Below are positions 1-8,650 of a stretch of 64,000 bases of DNA, one piece after another; positions within the stretch are counted from its first letter, which is position 1, and each line of letters opens with the position of its first letter. The DNA is from TH-plancto1 sp043777375 (lineage in GTDB: Bacteria > Planctomycetota > Planctomycetia > Planctomycetales > Planctomycetaceae). The DNA lies in the NCBI GenBank assembly GCA_043777375.1, contig JAYWHX010000031.1:1-64000 (forward strand). Direction: 5' to 3'. A model generated the notes under the pieces. It worked only from the letters and a program-made list of their open reading frames with translations, did no database searches and had not been told where the DNA came from. The position numbers and the translations under genes were made by a program.

Positions 1-82
1 AGGATTGTCGAAGTCCCACTGAGACTTCAGACCTGTCGCCCCGATGCTTCACACATCTCAGTGCCTCACCGGTGCCTTGGGG

Positions 83-1360
83 TTAGCTCATCGTGTTTCG
101 GACGGCCAGTTCATCCCCAGGATCGAGCAGTTGGATGATGTGTTGCACTGCGTAGGGGCGGTGGACCAGACCGCCGGAGCGGGCGGAGTTCCACTGCATC
201 AGGCAGACGTGATTGCTGGTAGCGAGGATCACTGGATCGCCGGCGGCCTCGTTGAGGAACGCCGACTTGCGGGTGAGGATCTCGCGAGCGTTCTCTGGCT
301 TCTGGAGGTTGTACGCGCCGCCCGATCCGCAGCAGTCACGGGCCATCGGGGCCAGCTCCCAGCGGTATCCAGTCGCCTCCAGCACGTTCGTCGGAATGCC
401 AGCCTGCTTCTGCCCATGGATCAGGTGGCAAGGCAAGTCGACATACACGCGGGTCGTGTTTGCCGGGCGTGTTCGCCGAACCAGATCGAGGTCCCCGAGG
501 AACCCGAGAACATCGCGCACGGGGACCGGCCCATTGAGTGTCTTGCTGAGGGCGAGTCCACAGCCCGACGAGTTGCTGACCACGGCGTCGACGTCGAGCG
601 CTCCAAACGCCTGGCGGTTTAGATTTCGTAACTGGTCAACACCATCCAGTCCCAGATGCTCTTGAAACGCACCGCAGCAAGTCTGATCGGATGGAACGAT
701 CACCTGCACGTCATTCTCGATCAGCACGCGGATGGTGGCGAAGTTGATCTCTCGAAAGACCGCTTCCATCAGGCAACCAGTCAGCAGCGCGACTCGCGGA
801 CCAGTTGGGCGATGCAGCAGCATCAAACGCTGGGCATAGTCAGCTGTCGATTCCATCACCGCCGGGCGTCCAGCGAACAGAAACCGATGCGGCAGAATTC
901 CGATGGAACGCAACCAGCGGGCGGGCAGCATCGCCAGATTGAACAACCACGGCCGCGCGGTCAGGGCAGCTGCCATCCGCAGGGAGAGTGGCGGGCGGGT
1001 ACGTGCCTCGCTGACATGCTGATGCCGGACTTGCTCCAGAATCTCCCCGTATGGAACATTCGCGGGGCAGGCCGGTTCACAAGCCAGGCATCCAACGCAC
1101 TCGGAGGTGTAGTGCGTGGTCCACGGGTCGGGAGCCAGTCGCCCTTCGGCCTCTTCTCGCCAGAGACGCAGTCGCCCCCGAGGCGAGTTGTTCTCATCGC
1201 CAGTCAATTGATATGTGGGGCAGACCTCCAGACAGAAACCGCAATGCACACAGTTCGTGAGCAGGTCACTCAGCGGCGGGTGCGCTTTGTCTTGGGGTGT
1301 TGGGGGATGCGAAGAAGGACTCACTGTGTTGCGAACTCCATCGTCAGAACGTTCAGCCAT
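83..1360 (-). CDS. glcF: Glycolate oxidase iron-sulfur subunit
   Basis: Iron-sulfur subunit of glycolate dehydrogenase, which passes electrons from glycolate oxidation to the respiratory chain at the membrane. Two 4Fe-4S ferredoxin clusters are visible: Cys37, 40, 43 and 47 (TNCVHCGFCLEVCP) and Cys88, 91, 94 and 98 (CVGCLACEPACP). Two CCG-domain motifs follow, TCCGAFQ at about 228 and DCCGSGG at about 343, typical of GlcF and heterodisulfide-reductase subunit B-like domains. The 425-residue length fits the family. The ATG overlaps the end of the upstream glcD-glcE fusion by 40 bases, which suggests translational coupling. It is the last gene of the minus-strand run. The family assignment is firm; the substrate follows from the fused GlcD/GlcE neighbour. 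Confidence 0.93.
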   Translation of the reverse strand: MAERSDDGVRNTVSPSSHPPTPQDKAHPPLSDLLTNCVHCGFCLEVCPTYQLTGDENNSPRGRLRLWREEAEGRLAPDPWTTHYTSECVGCLACEPACPANVPYGEILEQVRHQHVSEARTRPPLSLRMAAALTARPWLFNLAMLPARWLRSIGILPHRFLFAGRPAVMESTADYAQRLMLLHRPTGPRVALLTGCLMEAVFREINFATIRVLIENDVQVIVPSDQTCCGAFQEHLGLDGVDQLRNLNRQAFGALDVDAVVSNSSGCGLALSKTLNGPVPVRDVLGFLGDLDLVRRTRPANTTRVYVDLPCHLIHGQKQAGIPTNVLEATGYRWELAPMARDCCGSGGAYNLQKPENAREILTRKSAFLNEAAGDPVILATSNHVCLMQWNSARSGGLVHRPYAVQHIIQLLDPGDELAVRNTMS

Positions 1361-3714
1361 TGAGCTTCGACACCTTGAGGGATCGCATGCGGTAGGTGGC
1401 GAGAACGCCAGTCTCCGCCGGCTTCACGGAGTTGAGGGGCGACGCGGTCGACGAGACTTCGCACCTGTTCGACCGCATGGCTCTGATCGGCCAGGTAACC
1501 ATGCACCACGCCGTTGTAACACAGTGCGATGCACTTCACAGTGCCCGATTTGGCAACCTCGCTGGCGAGTGCCAACGCGCGATCAGGAGTTGTCTTGAAT
1601 GCAAAGTCCGGACACCCATCCACGGGCGCGGCGGCATTTAGCTCAGCGTGGAGTACCAAGCTGTGGCCAGAGGCAAGTGCCGCCAGCATCGCTTCGCAGA
1701 CAGGCCACTCATCAGCGGGAGTGTTAATGGCAATTCGGACTGCCAGCGAGTCAGTGTTCCCATCGACCATCACATCGACCGAATCGAACCAGTTCATCCA
1801 GCACGACTGGAGGAGTACCGGCACCGCCCGAGTGACGGCACTTCGGCTGCCCGTCAGTCGGATGATGCCATCCATGCCGCAGTGAGGTCGCAGACGTAAC
1901 ACGAAGTCGACAGGGTGCCCCAATCGTCCGTCGGAATGGATCAGGAATCGCAACAGGTCGTAACCAGTCGTCGACTTGACCACCCGTTCGCCGATCCGCA
2001 CGACGCGACCATCGGGCAGCTGCCAGTTCATCCCGATGATGTTGTCGCAAAACTGGCCGAATCGTGAGGATGCCGGGGCGTACTCGCTGGCCAAGACTTG
2101 CTCAGACAGGGGGGCCACCGCATCTGTGATGAGTGGGAACCGCAAGCGATGTGGCGTGAGCATGTCTGCCAGCTCCGTCGCAGTGGTCGTCGCCGAGACA
2201 CACGTGACCCCATCGATCGTGTCCAGAAACGGAACAAATAATCGCGGGCCGAGGTCGATGTCCGGTGTCGCTGGTCCCTCGTCGTGCGTGGCATCGGAAG
2301 ACGCCGAGATTCCACTGCCGGCAAACGATCGGCTGCGGAAGACCTTCATCGGGTTCAGTTGATGGCGCGGATTGAAGGTCGCTGGCACGGCCAGTTGCAG
2401 CCGCATCGACTCGGGGCCGAAGACCAGCGGCATGTATTTGGATTTGTCATTCCCAATCCCGTGTTCGCCGGACAGAGTCCCGCCGACTTCGACCACGCGC
2501 TGCATCAGCCGCTTGCTGATCGCCTCCACTCGTTCGAGCTCGCCCGGCTTGCGGGAATCAAACAGGAAGTTCGGATGCAGGTTGCCGTCCCCGGCATGAA
2601 AGACATTGATTGCCGGAATTCCAGCTGCATCCGCTTCGTCATAGACCAGCTGGAGGAGTTCGGCGAGCGCGCTCTTGGGGATGACGGCGTCCTGCACAAT
2701 CAGGTCAGGGCTCAGTTGCCCCATCAATCCACCCGCGACCTTGCGGGCCTTCCAAAGTTTCTTCCGTTGCAGTTCGTCATCGCTGTACTCGACATCCAGC
2801 GCTCCCGCATCCGTCAGGAGTTGGGACACCGACTTCACCCGGGCGTTGACCAGTACGGTGGGCCCTTCGATCTCGGTCACGAGCAAGAAGGCGTCTGTGG
2901 GCAGCCCAACTGCCATCGGACTGTTTTCGACCATCGCAACGAAGCGCGGGTCCATCAACTCAATCGCCACGGGAAACGATGGATGCACGACCAGTCCATG
3001 CACCGCGCGCTCTGCGGAGTGGAGATCAGGAAACGTGGCGCGGAATGTCCACGCTTTCTCGGGACGAGGCAGCAGCCGCAACCAGAACCGAGTGAACGCA
3101 CCGAGCGTCCCTTCGGACCCGACCATTAACCGCTTCCAATCCTCATGCCAATCGCCACGCCCACCTGCTGGACCGCCGAAGCGATTGACACTGCCATCGA
3201 GCATGATGACTTCCAATCCCAAGACATAATTACTCGTCACGCCATACCGGAAACAATGCGCCCCGCCCGCGTTCATTGCCACGTTGCCGCCCAGCGTACA
3301 GACGGGTCCGCTCGATGGGTCGGGTGGGTAGAACAGATTGTGGGGGCGGAGGGCCTCGTCGAGTTGATTCAGAGTGACGCTGCATTCGACCTCGCACCAG
3401 AACCCCTCTGGGCAGATCGTACGCACCTTTCGCAGTGAGGACGTATGCACCACGACCCCGCCCTGTGCAGCGACTGGTCCACCGGCGAGCGAAGTCCCCG
3501 CGCCGCGAATCGTGACGGGGACGTTGAGCGCTCGCGAGTCCCGCAGAATCGCGACCATTTCTTCGATATCTGCCGGGATCACCACAGCGTCCGGGCGAAA
3601 CGTTTTGTACCCCAGTCCGTCCGTGTCATATCCCGCCAGTTGAGCGGGGGCAGTCAGTACTCGACCTCGGCGAATCGAACGCTTCAACTGCGATTCGAGT
3701 GAGGAAGCAGTCAT
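1321..3714 (-). CDS. glcD: GlcD-GlcE fusion, FAD-linked glycolate oxidase
   Basis: FAD-dependent subunits of glycolate oxidase, joined in one 797-residue chain. Residues 1 to about 480 are GlcD-like: an FAD-binding PCMH domain (IRGAGTSLAGGPV near 70) and an FAD-oxidase C-terminal domain (HAGDGNLHPN and GEHGIGNDK). Residues from about 505 onward resemble GlcE, a second truncated PCMH domain (TDAVAPLSEQVLASEYAP and KSTTGYDLLRF). In E. coli GlcD, GlcE and GlcF are separate; here D and E are fused. The ATG overlaps the upstream hydrolase stop as ATGA, and the 3' end overlaps glcF, so the three genes probably form one operon. Other FAD-linked hydroxy-acid oxidases of the family remain possible. 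Confidence 0.9.
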   Translation of the reverse strand: MTASSLESQLKRSIRRGRVLTAPAQLAGYDTDGLGYKTFRPDAVVIPADIEEMVAILRDSRALNVPVTIRGAGTSLAGGPVAAQGGVVVHTSSLRKVRTICPEGFWCEVECSVTLNQLDEALRPHNLFYPPDPSSGPVCTLGGNVAMNAGGAHCFRYGVTSNYVLGLEVIMLDGSVNRFGGPAGGRGDWHEDWKRLMVGSEGTLGAFTRFWLRLLPRPEKAWTFRATFPDLHSAERAVHGLVVHPSFPVAIELMDPRFVAMVENSPMAVGLPTDAFLLVTEIEGPTVLVNARVKSVSQLLTDAGALDVEYSDDELQRKKLWKARKVAGGLMGQLSPDLIVQDAVIPKSALAELLQLVYDEADAAGIPAINVFHAGDGNLHPNFLFDSRKPGELERVEAISKRLMQRVVEVGGTLSGEHGIGNDKSKYMPLVFGPESMRLQLAVPATFNPRHQLNPMKVFRSRSFAGSGISASSDATHDEGPATPDIDLGPRLFVPFLDTIDGVTCVSATTTATELADMLTPHRLRFPLITDAVAPLSEQVLASEYAPASSRFGQFCDNIIGMNWQLPDGRVVRIGERVVKSTTGYDLLRFLIHSDGRLGHPVDFVLRLRPHCGMDGIIRLTGSRSAVTRAVPVLLQSCWMNWFDSVDVMVDGNTDSLAVRIAINTPADEWPVCEAMLAALASGHSLVLHAELNAAAPVDGCPDFAFKTTPDRALALASEVAKSGTVKCIALCYNGVVHGYLADQSHAVEQVRSLVDRVAPQLREAGGDWRSRHLPHAIPQGVEAQWLNVLTMEFATQ

Positions 3715-5480
3715 TGTTTCACCCCGGACGTTGTCGAGTGGACCTCGGCGAAGACTGGAAGAATGATCCGCGAGGGCAGGGCGGGAGTGTGATGGACCGA
3801 CTCCGTGGCGATGGCGGTCGATGTCCCGAAAATACCCTCAGCGGTGTTCGGGTTCCGGTCGAACAACGGGAAGTAGGCCCCGCTGATATCGACTCGCAGG
3901 CAGTGCCCCGGAGCCAGCTGGGCCGCGATGGGGCCGAGGTCGACTGTGATCGGGCAGACTTCTCCGGGAGTGAGGAGTTCCGGACGCAGTTCAGACTTGC
4001 GATAGCGACCCCGCAAGATGCCAACTGCCAAGTTATACGACGCTCCATCCGGATGCACATCGATTAACCGGACTGCCCAGTCGGCATCCGGCGTATCCGC
4101 AGCGACGAACAGCTCGGCCCGCGCGTTGCCCGCAAACGAGAGCGGCTCGGTGAGAGGTTCGGTCGTGTAGACAAGAACATCGGGACGATCCTCGATCAAC
4201 CGTTGATCGATCGGGGCCCAGGTCGCTGCTTGGATCGGCCGCGCTGCGGTCAGAGGGCAGGCGGGCGTCGGATCAGCTGGGTCCGCGCGGAATCGATCGA
4301 CCGATTCCTCGCGGGTGGGGGCCATGCGATTCAGCTGGCCATCGCCTGCTCGTGTGTTGGCGTGGCCTGCGGAATGCAGGTGGAACGCGACCTCTTCCGT
4401 GCCAGCGGGCGGCCATGACTCCGCATCGTGCCACTGGTTTTCGCCGAGCAGGAAATAGCGGACCGGGACGAGCGGTGTGGCGATGACTTGTGGATCACGT
4501 TTCAAGTAGCGATCAAACCACAGCAGCGTGGCAGCTCCGGAGTCCCACTGAGCCTGCGGACCGAAATCGAGTTCGCCGACCTTTGTCTGGCCAATCGTGC
4601 CGTGGTCCCACGGGCCGAGGATCAGCTGCTGGTGCTTTCGCGTTTCGACATCGGTTGCCGATTGTTGCATCCGGACGAAGTTGTTCACCGACTCGCGAGA
4701 AAAGAAGTCGTAGTACCCCACGACATGCTGTACGGGCAGCTTTAACTCGACGATGTCCTGCGTCATGTCGAGTCGTTTCCAGTACCCGCCGGGCGTGGGG
4801 TGAGTGAGCATCCCTTCCAGCCACGGAATCGGCCAGCCAATCTGGTCATCCACCTCACTGAGCGGCAAGTGCAGCAGCGTTTGTCCCCAGTTACCGTTCG
4901 GTGTCGCCCCCTCCGGTTTTGGAGAATTCCCCGACGCCCATGTCGAAATCAAGGAGTGGCGAACCGCTCCTCCCAGATACAGGTTTCGATAGAAGCTGCT
5001 GAACGTGGCCGTCGGGGTGATCGTCGTCAAACCCGGCGGATGTTCGACAGCTGCCTGCCACTGAGTGGCACCGACGTATGAGCTGCCCCACATCCCAATC
5101 GGGCCGGCACACCACGGCTGCTGGCCGATCCACTCGATGGTGTCGTAACCGTCCTGGCCTTCGTTGTTGTAGGGGGTAAAGGTTCCTTCGGAGGCGAACT
5201 TGCCGCGGCAATCTTGAACGATGGCCACATAGCCCGCCTTCGCGAATCGATCGGCGACGAGGCGGGTCCCTGCCTTATTGTAGGGTGAACGCATCAGCAC
5301 GACCGGAGCCTGCATCAGGGCGGGATCTCGGTAGATGTCCGTGGACAGATTCACTCCGTCTCGCATCGGAATATATGTCGAAGTGGCAGTCACTTCAGCG
5401 ACCGCGTGCGTCAGGGGGCCGATCTGGAAGAGTCCGATGAATAACAGGAGGACGCCACAGGAAGTGCGAGGCTTGGTCAT
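3711..5480 (-). CDS. CocE/NonD family hydrolase (exported)
   Basis: Alpha/beta hydrolase of the X-Pro dipeptidyl-peptidase/cocaine esterase-like (CocE/NonD) family, acting on esters or acylated compounds, probably outside the cytoplasm. The start was set at the internal ATG at 5480 because GGAG lies 8 bases upstream and the protein then begins with a good signal peptide (hydrophobic LLLFIGLFQIG, AVAE cleavage area). The catalytic domain carries RDGVNLSTDIYR, the QDCRGKFASEG region and the GMWGSSYVGATQW nucleophile elbow (GxSxxG type). A C-terminal jelly-roll (LRVDISGAYFPLFDRNPNT) completes the usual layout. About 589 residues is normal. It overlaps the glcD-glcE start by 4 bases. Its true substrate cannot be inferred. 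Confidence 0.88.
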   Translation of the reverse strand: MTKPRTSCGVLLLFIGLFQIGPLTHAVAEVTATSTYIPMRDGVNLSTDIYRDPALMQAPVVLMRSPYNKAGTRLVADRFAKAGYVAIVQDCRGKFASEGTFTPYNNEGQDGYDTIEWIGQQPWCAGPIGMWGSSYVGATQWQAAVEHPPGLTTITPTATFSSFYRNLYLGGAVRHSLISTWASGNSPKPEGATPNGNWGQTLLHLPLSEVDDQIGWPIPWLEGMLTHPTPGGYWKRLDMTQDIVELKLPVQHVVGYYDFFSRESVNNFVRMQQSATDVETRKHQQLILGPWDHGTIGQTKVGELDFGPQAQWDSGAATLLWFDRYLKRDPQVIATPLVPVRYFLLGENQWHDAESWPPAGTEEVAFHLHSAGHANTRAGDGQLNRMAPTREESVDRFRADPADPTPACPLTAARPIQAATWAPIDQRLIEDRPDVLVYTTEPLTEPLSFAGNARAELFVAADTPDADWAVRLIDVHPDGASYNLAVGILRGRYRKSELRPELLTPGEVCPITVDLGPIAAQLAPGHCLRVDISGAYFPLFDRNPNTAEGIFGTSTAIATESVHHTPALPSRIILPVFAEVHSTTSGVKQ

Positions 5481-5829
5481 CACTGGGACTCCGGAGCAGG
5501 GCAGAGAGAACATGCTGTTCGGCTCGAAATGGGGACAGCTCAATCTGATGCTGGCTCACAAATCAAAACTTCTGGATAGCACATTACAACGAAGTTCGAT
5601 GGATGACGACTCTCAGCAAATGTGTCCCATTTTTGGATCAGGTTCAACTGTTCAGACCATCGTTTCCCCACGGGAGGCGGATGACAATCGACGAGCCATG
5701 CAGGGTATCGACAGCGAGAGGCTTGGTCGAATCGCCTAGGATCGGCATCTCGCAGACACCTCGGCGTTCTCGGTTGAATACTGGATCATCGAGATCAAAA
5801 GTGGAATGGCCAATCAGAGTCAGAGCGAG
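5481..5829. other. Intergenic region, no gene seen
   Basis: This gap separates the start of the CocE-type hydrolase from the stop of the TPR-redoxin gene, both on the minus strand. It presumably carries the promoter of the hydrolase-glycolate oxidase operon. I see no convincing coding frame, hairpin with a T-run, or repeat arm. Confidence 0.5.
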
Positions 5830-8340
5830 CTATTTGGCAGCCGTTGTTTCTTGATTCATGGGGGGGGACGGATTGGCATGCAGAGGCAGCGAGCGTTTGG
5901 CTTCTCCCAGCAGGAAGTCGACATCCATGAATGGTTCCGCTCCGATGTCTTGCCACAAGACATGGCCAGCGGGGCTGATGAGGAACGTCCCGTGCAGCGG
6001 CTTGTCTTCGAAGTCATCGAAGCAGCGATACGACTTAAACACTGATAGATCTTGATTGGACAGCAATCGGAACGGAAAGGTTCCGGTGTAGTTCTTGTGA
6101 GCCTGTTGCAGGTCAGCAGCTGTATCGGTGCTGATGCCGATGACCTCGATGCCGAGCTTGGTGAACTCTTCCGATTTGGGCGCAAACTTGTTGAGTTGCT
6201 CGACGCAGTGCAGGCATGCTGCTCCGAGGTAGAAGACCACGACGACTGGCTTGCCGCGCAATTCAGCCAGGGACAACGACTGGGCTTCATGATTGGCAAG
6301 AGACCACTCGGGCGCAGCTGTCGGCTCCCAGCGAAAGGGGCCCAGGGAGGCCAGTTCGGGACGAATCCCCGTGTCGTTCCGCAGTTCCAATGGCAGTCGC
6401 CAATCCACAGGGAATTGCAGTTCAGCCGCAATCGGGACAAGTCTCTGGAACACGGGAGCGTCGAGGTCGACCATCTGGGAGAGCTTGCGGAGATTCTCGA
6501 ATTCGATTTTCGCATCGTCCTTCTTTCCGGCTTGCCACAGGATCGAGACGAGGTGGGCCAGCGGGATCGTCTCGTTCTTGTGCGAGCCCACAAAGTCTCG
6601 CATCGTCGAGATCGCTTTGTCGGTTTCTCCAGCTGCCAAATGAGTCCTGGCTTGGAGCGGACGGTCGATGCGGGTCGTGTCCTTAAGTGCAGCCTGCACA
6701 TCGCCATAGGCACGATGCGCCAGATGAATGTGGGCTGCCAGATCGCGGATCGCATTGCGGAGCGGGGTCAGCCGACCATTGAATCCATTCCCGGCATCTT
6801 TGGCGGCTTTGTCGATCTCTTCGGCAGACTTCATCGCCTTGGTGGCTTCGTCGCGGGCCTTGGTCTCGGCGGTTTTCTGTTCGACTTCGAGGGCTTCCTG
6901 TTGTCGGATCAACTTCGTGGTGTATTCGCACCCGCGCGAGAAGTCGCCCGTATTAAAGGCTGCCAGACCGAGATACTGCAACCGCTTGATCTTCTGTTCC
7001 TCATTGGCTCCTTCTTCCAGATATGGGCTGTCGGCGAGCTTCAGTAGCTGGGACCAGTCCTCAAACTGAGCGAGAGTTTCCAGCAGCCGAGCCCGCCCGA
7101 ATCCGGAGCTGCAATCCCCATTTTCCGGCTTGTTCCATTTGGGATGACGCGGCAGTTCGAGCATGTTCGTGGCCATGTCTCGCGCGGCACGTTCATGGCC
7201 GATGTGGATCAAATTGCGGATCAGCCACTCGTTGTTGTGAGCAAAGTTATGGATCTGATCGGGCAGAATGCGATAGCGCATCATCTGGGCATAATCCACC
7301 CGGGCGCTGGCCTCTTGCTGATAAACCGCATCAGGATAGCGGTGGAGCTTGGAGTAAATGTGCCCCGGCATATGCCACATATGCGCGATCGCTGGTGCCG
7401 CTTGCCCACACTTCGAGGCGGAGTCGAGAGCCCGCTCGGCCTTCTCATAATCCCAGAGATGAATGATGTAGTGGTGACACGGGTGCAGCGGGTTCTTGTC
7501 GAGCACATCGTGAAGTAAGGCATCGACGGCAAAGTAGCTGACGATCGGCACGTGCTTGCTGCGGCTCATCCACAGATGCCAGCCGAGCAGGGCCTTGGCC
7601 TCCAAGTCGTCGGGATGCTCGTGCAGGATGTTTTCGAGATCAGACGCCAGCTTCTCACGGCGTTTGCGCTCGAAGTCTTTTTCCTTATCGGCCTTCTCTT
7701 TGTCGGTGGGTGGCTTCGCATCCTTCACCTCTTCAGCTTTGGATTCCTCTTTGAGGAAGGCTTCAAAGGCATCGAGATACATCTTCTCATGAGGGGAGGC
7801 TTTGTCCTTGCGCTTCACTGCCTCAGCCATGAAGCCTCGCGCTCGTTTCATGTTTTCCAAATTGGCCAGCGACATCCCAAGGTACGCCGTCGCGCAGTCT
7901 GGGTCGAGTTTCGCCGCCTGTCGAAAAGATCGCTCGGCCTCGAAGTACCAAAACCCATGTAGCTGTCCGACTCCTTGGTTGATGAACTGTTCGACCTGGG
8001 AGACTTTACTGGAGACGTGGAAGTGGACATCGCCCGTGTTCCCCATCAGGACGGCGGCTTGGCGTGGTCCCTCATCGAAGACCTCGCCGTGGATGGAGTG
8101 ACCGGGTGAGGGCTCGGGTTTGACGGCGGGTAGAACTTCAACTGGCTTCGTCTCCGTTTGGGCGAGGGCGGGCACTGAAATCAACAGAAGAAAGCAGAAA
8201 AATGAACCACGGAGGCACGGAGGCACAGAGGGCAACTTGTCGGAAAGACATGCTCGAAAATGCGAGAATGTGAGAGTCAGGGAGTGAGAGATTCGCAACA
8301 GCTTCGGCTCGGAAGAAATTCCGATTCCCTGTTGACGCAT
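5830..8340 (-). CDS. TPR protein with C-terminal redoxin domain
   Basis: Large exported protein of about 836 residues. After the signal region (hydrophobic FFCFLLLISVPALAQ) come helical TPR-like segments (FRQAAKLDPDCATAYLGMSL) and a long charged lysine/glutamate-rich linker. The end is a thioredoxin-fold AhpC/TSA-type domain with a CxxC pair (GAACLHCVEQL), then IGISTDTAADLQQAHKNY and a GTFLISPAGHVLWQDIG strand. A thiol-redox role in the periplasm is an inference. The start is uncertain: the open frame runs to a GTG at 8550, the only upstream ATG near the signal is at 8340, and an in-frame GTG at 8226 would give a compact signal peptide. None has a clear Shine-Dalgarno. A dispersed repeat arm overlaps the 5' end. 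Confidence 0.8.
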   Translation of the reverse strand: MRQQGIGISSEPKLLRISHSLTLTFSHFRACLSDKLPSVPPCLRGSFFCFLLLISVPALAQTETKPVEVLPAVKPEPSPGHSIHGEVFDEGPRQAAVLMGNTGDVHFHVSSKVSQVEQFINQGVGQLHGFWYFEAERSFRQAAKLDPDCATAYLGMSLANLENMKRARGFMAEAVKRKDKASPHEKMYLDAFEAFLKEESKAEEVKDAKPPTDKEKADKEKDFERKRREKLASDLENILHEHPDDLEAKALLGWHLWMSRSKHVPIVSYFAVDALLHDVLDKNPLHPCHHYIIHLWDYEKAERALDSASKCGQAAPAIAHMWHMPGHIYSKLHRYPDAVYQQEASARVDYAQMMRYRILPDQIHNFAHNNEWLIRNLIHIGHERAARDMATNMLELPRHPKWNKPENGDCSSGFGRARLLETLAQFEDWSQLLKLADSPYLEEGANEEQKIKRLQYLGLAAFNTGDFSRGCEYTTKLIRQQEALEVEQKTAETKARDEATKAMKSAEEIDKAAKDAGNGFNGRLTPLRNAIRDLAAHIHLAHRAYGDVQAALKDTTRIDRPLQARTHLAAGETDKAISTMRDFVGSHKNETIPLAHLVSILWQAGKKDDAKIEFENLRKLSQMVDLDAPVFQRLVPIAAELQFPVDWRLPLELRNDTGIRPELASLGPFRWEPTAAPEWSLANHEAQSLSLAELRGKPVVVVFYLGAACLHCVEQLNKFAPKSEEFTKLGIEVIGISTDTAADLQQAHKNYTGTFPFRLLSNQDLSVFKSYRCFDDFEDKPLHGTFLISPAGHVLWQDIGAEPFMDVDFLLGEAKRSLPLHANPSPPMNQETTAAK

Positions 8341-8425
8341 GGAGGTCGAATCATTCGTGGGATGTGGAAGGATCGCTTCCTCTGGTCGCCTCTTCTCCGT
8401 GCCTCTGTGCCTCCGTGGTGAAAAA
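8204..8425. repeat. CCACGGAGGCACGGAG-type inverted repeat pair
   Basis: Two arms of the same degenerate tandem motif face each other. The left arm (8204-8230) reads CCACGGAGGCACGGAGGCAC, and the right arm (8391-8425) reads its complement, ending GCCTCCGTGGTGAAAAA. A second copy of the pair lies at 34212-34335. The arms carry a short period of about 8 bases (GGAGGCAC units). The left arm lies inside the 5' end of the TPR-redoxin reading frame. Confidence 0.8.
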
Positions 8426-8650
8426 TCCCCCTGCGACGATCTGGAGGCAAACGAACTCTCTTCCGGACGGGCAAATAAGCCCGTTTGCCGAGGGAGACTG
8501 GAGGCCTGGTACTGCTTCTTCACGAACTCTCTCCCATCCAAAAACGACACAGCCGCCAGGGGGCCAATGTCGCTCCCTGACGGCCGGTGTGTCTTCGATA
8601 TCGCTTCAGTCTACCTGCCAAAATCTGACGTGCAGACGCTCAGCTGAGAA

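Noticed and set aside
83..622. Plus-strand ORF at the left edge
   Set aside because: It is the antisense of glcF, whose motifs on the minus strand are unambiguous.
6052..7047. 331-residue plus-strand ORF
   Set aside because: It runs opposite to the TPR-redoxin gene, has low-complexity arginine/leucine-rich content and no family resemblance, so it is a shadow frame.
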